The notes under the pieces were generated by a model. The model ran no database searches and was not told the DNA's origin. It saw only the letters and a program-made list of their open reading frames with translations. Position numbers and translations under genes: made by a program. A DNA stretch of 64,000 nucleotides from Tubiluchus corallicola (Eukaryota; Priapulida; Priapulimorpha; Priapulimorphida; Tubiluchidae). Shown piece after piece: positions 1-8,595 of this stretch; within the stretch, counting starts at the first letter, position 1, and each line of letters begins with the position of its first letter. The DNA lies in contig JAQGDQ010000043.1 in NCBI GenBank assembly GCA_030141605.1, positions 577,501 to 641,500 of the forward strand. The letters are read 5' to 3'.

Positions 1-2594
1 AATCGGCTGAGCATCTTGACTTTCATCAAAGGAACATCCTTTTCAAGACAAGAAAATCCCAGCCCTCCCTTCTTCATTGGCATGTAGAAGAATGCATTCG
101 GGACATCCGTCGCCATATGAAGTATACGTTTTAGGCTTGATCTTATAAGCCTGTCTGCTCCCTTGAGGCCATTCATATGAACCTCACATATACGGAAGTG
201 GTATGTCAGACGCGGAATCACATATTGTCTGATCATATCCACCTTTTGTTGAGGTTTGAGTGGTGCCCCTTCCACTCTTATAAGCCATGGTTTAAGGGGC
301 TTGGTGTCCATGGTGGGTCGTCCCTTAGCAGTCATAGGAATTCCCAGGTATTTGTATGCATCACTGACTACCAGCATTGGAATAGGAGTCTGGCTGATCT
401 CCCATGTGGGTTCTATTAGCACTTTCATAGCCTTTCGCCGGTATGCCTTGACTAGTCTCATGGCTTTGCATTTGTTGGCGTTTAAAGCCATGCCTCGTTT
501 CGTGAAGAAGCCATTGGCTGTCTCCAACAAAACTCCCATGCCATGTTTTGAGCCTGACATTAGGACTAGGTCGTCAGCAAAACCAACTATAGCCACTTGG
601 TGCTCGTCAATCCCATAGCCAAATCGAGAACCGACTTTCGAGATCAGTTCGTCGATTACCAGGTTGAAAAGCAGGGGTGATAGCGGGCATCCCTGCTTAA
701 CACCTGATGTGATGCTAATACGGCGGGTATTTGCTTCCGGTATCGATATCCGTGTAGCAGCACCCGTATACATATCCCCAATGATTTGCTGAACCTGCTC
801 TGGAAGGCCGAACCTTCGCATTGCCCTCACGATCGAGGTGTGAGGAACCGTGTCAAACGCCTTTGCTAAGTCGAGGAATGCGATGTTTAATTCCCTATGA
901 CTTGCTCGGGCATGCCGAATCACGGTGTTTAGGAGAGTCAGGTTTTCGGAACAGCCGTCTCTTGGTTGGAAGGCTCTCTGGAGTGGGTTGAGCTTGACCG
1001 TTGCCTGGATTCTGGTGGTTAGAATCTTGGCATACCACCTGAGCAATAGGGATCCGATTGTGATAGGCCGCCAGTTACTGACGTCCTGCAAGCCCTCAGC
1101 AGACTTGGGGAGGAGGGTGGTACGGCATTCCTTCAGGCTGTTTGGGACCTTCTTTAGGAATTGCCATACCTTGAAAACAAGTGTTATCGCACCCTTGCTT
1201 ACCCTCCGGAGGGCTTGCATCGTGACCCCCCTATCCGGACCTGGAGACGAATTGGACTTCATGGCTTTGAATGTTTTTGCCACTTCCTCTTGTGCTATGG
1301 GAGCACAGAGGCTGTTTGGATCTTCACACGGTTTAAAGTCCTCGATGGGTTCGTCGTCTGGTAGGGAAGGTTTCTCGAATCTCTGGATGTACGTTTGCTC
1401 TATGCAGTCAATGGGAGGATACTTGACTTCCAGGGGTGCATCATCGAGTACGACATTCGCAAGCTTGCGTCTGTCTCTTTGATACAGTCTCTGGTACGTC
1501 TTATACCTTTCCCTCCTGCGTTTTTGGCAGTTAGCGGGTCGATCGGGAGCTCTCCTAACAGGACGAGGTCTGGCTGGTTGTGGACGGGCGTCCACCGGGA
1601 ACCATGCCTCACTCAGTGCCTGAAAGGCCCCATCCAAATCGCCACCTCCCAATGCAGCTCTAGCGAATGCCAGAGCCGCAACCATGTCACTACGATTTTG
1701 CATATTTCCAGTTTCTATATCCCTTTCGATACTTTCTCTAAGTGTGTCCCGGTTTGCCAGCTGTTCCTCACCAGGTTCCCGGCTTGCCCTCACACCGGGT
1801 TGTGGTCCATCAACTCGATGCTCTCTCCCTGCCATTTCGTTAACATTTACCTCGGCAGTTCTTAACCCATCTCTTAGAGTGCGGTAGCGTACAGACTTCC
1901 TCATTGTGGCTATGGCCCCAACTGTGCGGTGGGGCAGTTTCTCGTGGAGAAACATGTTGAGCCCCTTAACAGATGTTTCCCTTCCTAGGAACTCAAGTTC
2001 CTGTTCGGCCATTAGCCTCATTTCATCGTCCGTCCACAGGGTACCTGAACCACCTGCCCGTTTCTCCCTGGGTCCAGGGTGTGCACATCGACGATGCTGT
2101 TGGCATCCCGCACCTGCCCGTTTCTCCCTGGGTCCAGGGAGACTGCTGTTATATTTGGCAGGGTGTGCACATCGACGATGCTGTTGGCATCCCGCATGAG
2201 TGTTAAAGGTACGGGAGCATTCTGGACAGCTGTGTGCACCACCCTGAGGCGGTTCAGTCCCCTCGCTTGCCACACTCTGGGAGCAGTACCTGTAATGGGT
2301 ACTAGCACTCGAGTATGATGGCCACAGTTTTTCACACTTCATACATTCAAATTCCAGCCTATGGACGCCCAATCCATGGCTAAACTTCACGTGCGATTTC
2401 GCCGACTTCCAGTCGGGAATCGCCTTCCCACACACAGGACAGCGGTCGTTGACCTGCGCAGGATATTTGAGTATAATCCGTTTATCAGTATCGTTGTCCT
2501 TTAACGTACCATTAGTCGCCGTCGAGGTTTCTCGCGCAACCTCGCCGTTTCCCAAAACCAAGCCGGCTATATCATTATTGTTTTCTGTAACAGA
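1..2594 (-). CDS. R2-clade non-LTR retrotransposon polyprotein, 5' part, runs off the left edge
   Basis: One uninterrupted minus-strand frame of about 864 codons opens after a TAA at 2595-2597 and has no stop before base 1. In order it encodes a C2H2 finger (CPVCGKAIPDW...H...H, near 2445-2380), a CMKC half-finger, a second C2H2 finger (CPECSRTF...HRRCAHP) and a Myb-like segment starting TLWTDDEMRLMAEQELEFLG. Reverse transcriptase follows with NWRPITIGSL, FLDLAKAFDTVPH, SGVKQGCPLSPLLFNL and the catalytic GFADDLVLMS near 560-590. This order is that of R2-clade elements, which nick a specific site and prime reverse transcription on it; the restriction-like endonuclease would lie beyond base 1. 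The first in-frame ATG (2340-2342) lies inside the second finger, so translation probably starts without AUG, as is typical of R2. The second finger tail is duplicated in frame (2051-2195). The open frame suggests recent activity. R8-like identity is inferred from the 18S pieces upstream, not proven. Confidence 0.92.
2051..2195 (-). repeat. In-frame tandem duplication inside the R2-like zinc-finger region
   Basis: A 60-base unit at 2051-2110 is repeated at 2111-2195, where the second copy carries about 25 extra bases. On the minus strand both copies encode GCQQHRRCAHP followed by GPREKRAG, so the His-containing half of a C2H2 finger plus its basic linker occurs twice. The frame is kept. The near-identity of the copies points to a recent slip or unequal exchange. 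Confidence 0.85.
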
Positions 2595-2712
2595 TTAATA
2601 GTTCTACCATTTGGGGTTGTTAGCCCCTCATGGAGGGGTCCTATGCCGAGACCCAGCGGCTGGACAGTTTCTTCTCCTCCGCCCGACTGGGAGCCGGGCC
2701 GCCCTGAGGTAT

Positions 2713-2834
2713 GGTGCGTCTCCTTAGCCATTTGACGGTGGAATATGGCCGGTTGGCACCCTGTAAAGGGTAGGAGCACGACTTGCAACTCAGACTGGGG
2801 GGTTGCCCTCCCAACCTCCGGCCAGTCCGCAACC
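2713..2834 (-). ncRNA. HDV-like ribozyme module A (predicted), proximal to the ORF
   Basis: Read on the minus strand from 2834, segments occur in the HDV double-pseudoknot order. P1 is GGTTG; a J1/2 insert forms a hairpin GGACTGG/CCAGTCT with an inner GGTTG/CAACC stem. P2 is CTCCT, P3 is ACCC/GGGT with loop TTTACA, then P1' CAACC, P4 GGCCAT/ATGGCT, a GGCTA joining strand and P2' AGGAG. R2 elements are known to free their 5' end from rRNA with an HDV-like ribozyme. P1 is only 5 bp here, shorter than the usual 7, so cleavage activity is unproven. Confidence 0.55.
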
Positions 2835-2923
2835 TTTGTAAGCTTGTTACCCAGCAAGCTTAAGCCGTAAGTGGCATTACCCGTGGTGCACTTCCACTTT
2901 TGTTCTCGATACTTGGATGTTTC
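2835..2923 (-). repeat. Diverged 18S rRNA-like spacer between modules A and B
   Basis: On the minus strand, about 2896-2856 reads GGAAGTGCACCAC, then diverges, then ACGGCTTAA. It aligns to the universal 18S segment GGAAGGGCACCACCAGGAG...CGGCTTAA. This copy keeps the downstream end of the rRNA segment well, while the other copy (3072-3120) keeps the upstream end. Confidence 0.55.
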
Positions 2924-3064
2924 CCATGCGTCTCCTAAGCCACTTGGTTATAAAATGTGGCTGGTTGGCACCCTCGTAAGGATTAGGAGTACGGCTTGCT
3001 CGACAGTCTGTGAGGTTGCCCTCTCAACCTCCGCCTGGGACGAAATCAAAGCCAGACTGCAACC
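2924..3064 (-). ncRNA. HDV-like ribozyme module B (predicted)
   Basis: This is a homologous copy of module A, about 230 bases upstream of it. From 3064 on the minus strand: P1 GGTTG; J1/2 hairpin CAGTCTG/CAGACTG enclosing a perfect GAGGTTG/CAACCTC hairpin; P2 CTCCTAA; P3 CC/GG around TTACGA; P1' CAACC; P4 AGCCAC/GTGGCT; P2' TTAGGAG. Compared with A, a T-A pair becomes A-T in the J1/2 hairpin and a C-G pair becomes T-A in P4. Both are compensatory changes that support a conserved RNA fold. Confidence 0.58.
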
Positions 3065-3071
3065 TTTTACC

Positions 3072-3120
3072 CCGCAAGGTGCACTACTGGTGGTGCCCTT
3101 CCGTCAATTCCTTTAAATTT
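3072..3120 (-). repeat. 18S rRNA-derived segment in the retroelement leader
   Basis: On the minus strand this reads TTTAAAGGAATTGACGGAAG followed by GGCACCACCAGTAGTG. It matches the invariant small-subunit rRNA region used for universal primers with only a few differences over about 45 bases. Flanking bases (3121 onward and 3071 downward) do not match 18S, so this is not an rRNA gene. It lies directly 5' of module B, where an element inserted in 18S would have upstream host sequence. Confidence 0.85.
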
Positions 3121-3143
3121 AAGATTCACCCCCGGTCGAGGGT

Positions 3144-3259
3144 GACGTCCTACGTTAGCCTTCCGAGTAAAGTTGCCCGGTTGGGACCGCTGGGAGGTGT
3201 AGGCACGATTTTCCGACTCAAAGCTCATTAGTATAGCAACAAGTTCGACCTTTGCAACC
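3144..3259 (-). ncRNA. HDV-like ribozyme module C (predicted), outermost; probable 5' end of the R2-like element
   Basis: The most diverged copy. From 3259: P1 GGTTG; J1/2 hairpin CAAAG/CTTTG; P2 CCTAC; P3 ACC/GGT around TCCCAGC; P1' CAACC; GGGCAAC; joining strand GGCTAAC; P2' GTAGG. It shares TCGTGC, CCAACCGG and GGCTAA blocks with A. P4 is weak. Position 3259 abuts coding sequence of the upstream LINE, which fits an element whose RNA began at a self-cleaved 5' end. Confidence 0.42.
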
Positions 3260-3842
3260 AGGATTGCATTTCCAGTGTCTATTGAGACGAGAATTAAACT
3301 GGGCAGGATTGGAGGGTTGAACTACAGTGTCAGTCAGCGTGTTCCACTCATTAATTACTCGCCTTGCAAATGTGAATCTCCTACTCCACCTTTGGGGAAC
3401 TGTTCTCTTTTTGATTTTGTAGGAGAGACCTCTGGTACCATGATATGTCTCTCGATGGAAAAATATTTTGCTGTTGATGGTTTCTGTACCTTTTAAGGAT
3501 ACGAAATGTTTGGATTAAATGTTGTCTTTTGCGTCTGTACTTCAGAGTCGTAAGGCCCAGAATCTTAAGTATTGCAACATACGGTAAATGAGAAATAGCA
3601 GGTATAAGTCTGGTAGCTCAACGTTGTATACTTTCAATTTTCCTTATCATGTCTTGACGATGTGGGCTCCAAATCACATCACCATAATATAATATAGGAC
3701 GAACCATTGATTTATATAGCTTGGTCATCATAGCTCCATCATGATAAGAGAAACTACGTTTGATTAAAGCCAGTCTTCCATATGCTTTATTAACAACATT
3801 TATTATATGTTTGAAAATTAAGCATACTGTCGATTGTGATAC

Positions 3843-4661
3843 TCAGATCTTTTTCTTCTGTGACGCTTCTAATTTCTCTAGAACTTTATCCATATGCCAT
3901 TTTATCCATGTACGACCTGCAATATCATGCCTTCCAATAGTCAGGAGCTTACATTTTTCGGTGTTAAATTCCATTTGCCATTGGCGACACCATTGGTCAG
4001 CATAGTTAATATTATTCTGCATGACCTCAAAATCATCCAGGCAGCATGCTTTTCCATATATTTTAGTGTCATCTGCAAACAGACTTTTACCGCAGTTGAA
4101 AACTTCAGGAAGATCATTTATGTAAATAGTAAATAAAATAGGGCCAAGCGCACTTCCCTGTGGTATATTGCTGGTCACATTTGCCCATTCTGATTCTTGC
4201 CCATTGACTACTACACATTGCCTTCTCTTACAAAGAAAACTATTAATCCATGTTAGCAGGTGACCAGAAATTGCGTATGATTCAAGTTTTTGAAGCAGTC
4301 TCAGATGGGGTACTTGATCAAGTGCTGTTAAAAAATTGTAATAGATAACATCAACTTCAACTTTATTATCAAGTAAATCCATCCATTCTTCAAAAGAAAC
4401 TAATAGATTAGTAATACAAGATCTGCCAGTTCTGAAGCCATGTTGACTATCACAAATGAGATTATGCTCAGTAATGAAGTTGTAGATTTTATCCCTTAGT
4501 ATTCCTTCTAGCAATTTACAAACAACTGATGTCAGACTGATAGGTCTGTAATTTTTTGCTAAGTCTCTTTCACCTTTCTTGTGGATAGCAGAAACTCTGG
4601 CCATTTTCCAATTCGGTGGTAATATACCACTGGATAAACTTTGGTTCATTATTTGCAACAT
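3843..4661 (-). pseudogene. LINE reverse transcriptase fragment, 272 residues, inactive
   Basis: The longest open piece of the LINE. It covers fingers to palm: ARVSAIHKKGERDLAKNYRP, QHGFRTGRSCITNLL, QGSALGPILFTIYINDLPEV and FADDTKIY are clear. The motif that normally reads DFSKAFD is NFLTALD, so the first metal-binding Asp is lost. An in-frame stop replaces the link to the C-terminal domain at 3843. Confidence 0.85.
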
Positions 4662-5254
4662 TGGTCTTACATACTTGCATGGATTCCATCAGGCCCATAG
4701 ATTTGTTAGCCTTCATTTTTTTAACTTTTATACTAAGTTCTAATTCACCGATGCTACATACATCAAGTTTATACTCAGTTACTGGTAGTAGTTAAGGAAT
4801 TTGGCTTGTATCTTCGTTTGTGTAAACAGATGTGAAAACATTCTGTAATTCATTAGCCTTTTCTTGATCAGTAGTGGCAATACTACCATCTTCTCTTTTT
4901 AAGGGTCTTGCTCTTTCTTTTTTCATTAAGTTAGAATTTACATATGCACAGAATGCTTTAGGATTACTACCACATTACTACCACATTATTTCATTATTAA
5001 ACCACTTTGGTTTTGGACTGTTGCCTTGATTTTGCACTGGTACATACAGATCTGTTACTATACGCAGTGTTTCTTCCAATGCCCTGTTGCAGGCAAATAA
5101 ATCTTTATCTTGAAAAATTACATCACAGTGTTTTGAATTTAAGTAGTTTCTTATAGCTGTATGATCTGCTCTGTAAAAGTTATATTTCTTATAATTAGTA
5201 ATTTTTACTTCCCAGCAAACTTCGATGCTACATGATATAACTAAGTGGTCACTT

Positions 5255-6001
5255 TTACCAATTGGTGAATGTGACTGCAGGTTTGATACAATTATTAACA
5301 ATCAATAAGTCTAGTAAAGTAGGATTCTGGCCAACCCTATATCTAGTTGGAAGAGTTACTAGCTGCTCCATATATCCATCGCGTAGAGTGTCCAAAAATT
5401 TGTTCTCTAAACTAATTTCTGGTGTAGAAGCACTCCATGTACTCCAATTTATTTTACTAAAATTGAAATCTCCACACACAACCTTCAGTTTTTCTTTTCT
5501 TCTGTCTAACTGTACCAGCAATCTCAACAGGTTTTCATTTTCCTTATGACCAGATGATGGACTTCGGTATACGCTTCCGAGCAAAACTTCTTTGCCATAT
5601 AGCAGAAAAATCTTAGCCCACAATGAAGAAGTGAAAATATTTGATAAGTGCATAACTTGGATCGGTGCCAAATTAGATCTCACGTAAAGGACGATGCCTC
5701 TTCCATCCAAATTGCTGAACATATATTCTGGCAGGATCAATTCAGAGTGTTGCAAAGAATATCTAACATTTTTCGGATTCATCTCAGACAAGAAGATCAT
5801 GTCAGGTTTTAATTCTAGTAATCTTATTTTAATGTCATGCATTTTATTTGTTAAGCAGTCAACATTTGTAAACAACAGTTTTACATTTTTATTATGATTT
5901 AGTTTTCTTGATGAGCCATAGTTGTACTTTTTACTGTTTTGTTTATCTGAACCGGTTTTTACACTGTCTTTCACTTTTAATTTTGCAGTATTAGTACACA
6001 C
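5255..6001 (-). pseudogene. LINE apurinic-like endonuclease fragment
   Basis: 248 residues with an exonuclease-endonuclease-phosphatase layout: LLFTNVDCLTNKMHDIKIRL near the N-terminus, a DMIFLSEMN motif, GSVYRSPSSG, and the catalytic-type VVCGDFNFSKINWSTW. It ends in LLDLLIVNN, and the following SDHLVISCSIEV block lies in the next frame (5301-4978), showing a frameshift. Confidence 0.82.
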
Positions 6002-6318
6002 ACACTGTTATTAGAACTATTTACAGATGAGTGACTAGTGTTCACATGTCACTTTTTCTTGGCAACCACTAATTTTAAGCGAGTTAATAGTGGTGTTAAA
6101 TACTGGTCTGTCATTCCCGTGATAATTGAGGTTTTATTACTAGGACTGGTAATAGTTTGTTGTAGCTGTTGATTTAGTTCAGATAGCAAGCAGATTTTAG
6201 GTGACGTCTTTTTATTTGATCCTGCATCACTATCATCTTCAAGTAATTGTTCTGGAGCGTCAAGTTCACTTATGACAGATTCTGTATCATTATACCTTAA
6301 GCAAATGTTGGAATCGCC

Positions 6319-7605
6319 TAAAAAACGGGCTTATTTCACTTCATAAGAATTAATATTGAAGCCAAATTTAATATTGGCTGTTCTAATAGCTTAGAGTAAG
6401 ATTATTTTATTTTATCAGATGTATAATAAATTATTCAATGTGTATTGACGTTTTCAATTATTGCTATTAAAAAACACATCAGACGCTGCCAGTATGGTTA
6501 GCGACTCATTTCGTGACTTGTCTTTAGTGTTCTACTTTGGCAGCCCATGTACGACGCGTCCTACTTGGGCTAGCCCATATACGCCAATTGTCCTACTTCA
6601 TCTATGGAATGGTGTCTGGAATGTGTGTGCGTTATTGTCTGTTTGCCAGATCAACAACAAAATCAACTTGTTTTACGAATCATACTAAATATCTTTTATG
6701 TCAACTTGCCTTTAGTGTTCACTCGTTTTTAATTATATTTTGAGTTTCATTATAATATTATTACATTTAAACAGAAGTTAACAGCTCGTGGTGAAAAGAC
6801 AAATGTTCACCAAGTCAAACACCCCTATCCTTATATAAAATAAATAAAAATGGATAAATAAAAAATTACTGAAAATACTGATTTAATGTCATGGCATCAG
6901 GTTTGTTTTTCATGGCATCGACATTGTTTGTGGGAGCTCAGAACTCTTGCCGAACGAGTGTTTCCTGACATGCAGCCTAGTGTGTTTTTGTATAATAGCA
7001 TGCTCTGACAGTTTCTAGTTCTTTTTTCTCATCTTTGAACTTAAAATAGGTCTCGGGTAAATTTTGAATGTGTCCTCTAGACTTAGAACCACTAAACTCA
7101 GTCCCATGGTTCATTGACAGTATGACTGATGTCTTAATTCTAATATGGTCTTAGTTCAATGTTGTATTTCTTCAAGTAGTTTAGCAAAAATTATATTTGC
7201 TACTTTAACTTTCGTTGTCATGTGTCTTGGTACTGTATCACTATTAGTGTATGCTTTAGAGTTGATTATAAATTTGCAATAAAAAGCTAAATTATAGCTA
7301 GTTAATTAGGCGATTTTTTTTTGTTCCAGATAAATTGACTTCTACTAGCTTGAATAATGCCTGTTGATTAAGGATTATCTAGATAATTACCTGGTTAAAT
7401 AATTTTTCGAAAAACAAACAATAAAAAAGTTAAACATTTTTTCTTGCGATTTAAACCCATTGCACACATCACATACCAACTTGATGGTCATAACGTACAT
7501 CTAATGAACACCTTGTTACTTAAAAAACTATTTAATATTTATGATTATTAAAATGCAATTATGTAATTATAAATCTTTTATAGTATACCAAGCTAGCTTG
7601 TTCAG
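6319..7605. other. No recognisable gene
   Basis: AT-rich sequence between the LINE and the first clear exon of the next gene. A somewhat GC-richer patch at about 6480-6650 might be a promoter or untranslated exon, but I found no coding exon with good splice sites. The missing 5' exon(s) of the downstream gene could be here or left of the LINE. Confidence 0.4.
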
Positions 7606-7701
7606 AGGAGAGCGATGTCGTTGATTTGGAAACATTTTCAATTGAAGAAGACTATGGTGAGATTTTCATATCTCCACATATTATTAATATATTTATACGA
7701 G

Positions 7702-7746
<45 letters not shown>

Positions 7747-8561
7747 ATCAAACCTCGTTATACCGCCCCTTGTTATAATGCCAGCCTCCCTGTAACGCCA
7801 ACTTTTGCTCTGTCCCAATTTCCTGAATGTATTAAATATAGGGAATACCGCCAGTCTTGCCTACTGCCATCGGCCAACGTATCTGCTGTGCCTAAAGTAT
7901 ATTTTGCATAATAAATTTACCCCGTTATAAAGTCAGTCAAGATAAAGCACAATGAATTACTGCTGAAAAACAATGACCTCTGAACAGAAAAGCAATTATG
8001 TTGCAAGCGACTGTATGAAAGTGAATATTAGGGTTTTGAGCAAGGAACATGCATTTTAAGAGTAAAAGAGTTGCGTAATTGAGCTTCAGTACTGAACTGA
8101 TGCGAATTTAACGGCAGTGGGTAAAAAGCTGTATGACTCAAGGTCAAGTTATATGCGGGCTATTCATAGTCTTAACTATCTAGTAATGTTACGTTGGGCA
8201 TCTTAATTATCTAGTAATGTTACATTGGACATGTGTGGATTGCATGGCTGCATATTTCTCTTATCAGGAGACAGCAGTATTTCACAGGATTGGTACTCCA
8301 CATTGTGTAACCTAAAATTGGCTATGTCATAGAACTACACCTGCATTAATTTTACTAATGCAGCAAAACTGTACAGTATAACACATGTATTGTTGTAGCT
8401 GTAATGATATTATACTATTTATGACGTATTAAAAATTAACTAGGAAACAAAATAGAGGTTACAGACTGGAATGGCTTTGATATTAAATGAACCTCGCCTT
8501 ACCACCAACGCCGGCATAGCGCCATATTTAATGGTGTTATAACGAGGTTTGACTGTATATA

Positions 8562-8595
<34 letters not shown>

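Larger units (their letters stand above)
3218..6318 (-). mobile_element. Broken CR1/L2-like LINE (endonuclease, reverse transcriptase, C-terminal domain)
   Basis: Minus-strand fragments in order: a possible ORF1 tail (about 6318-6052), an APE endonuclease (6001-5255 continuing in another frame 5301-4978, with LLFTNVDCLTNK, DMIFLSEMNPK, VVCGDFNFSKINW and TLLDLLIVN), reverse transcriptase (4661-3843, with YRPISLTSVVCKLLE, IPQGSALGPILFTIYINDLP and LFADDTKIYG), and a C-terminal part (about 3840-3218, WSPHRQDMIRKIESIQRRAT). Frames change several times and stops interrupt the RT-EN link. The first RT motif reads YYNFLTALDQ where an Asp is expected, so the copy is dead. The R2-like element begins inside its extreme 3' coding end. 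CR1/L2 membership rests on motif style and is approximate. Confidence 0.88.

Noticed and set aside
925-1865. Plus-strand open frames of 156-185 codons
   Set aside because: They are antisense shadows of the continuous minus-strand R2-like frame, which has all the reverse transcriptase motifs.
3072-3120. 18S rRNA gene
   Set aside because: Only about 50 bases match and both flanks are unrelated to 18S, so this is a captured fragment in the retroelement leader.
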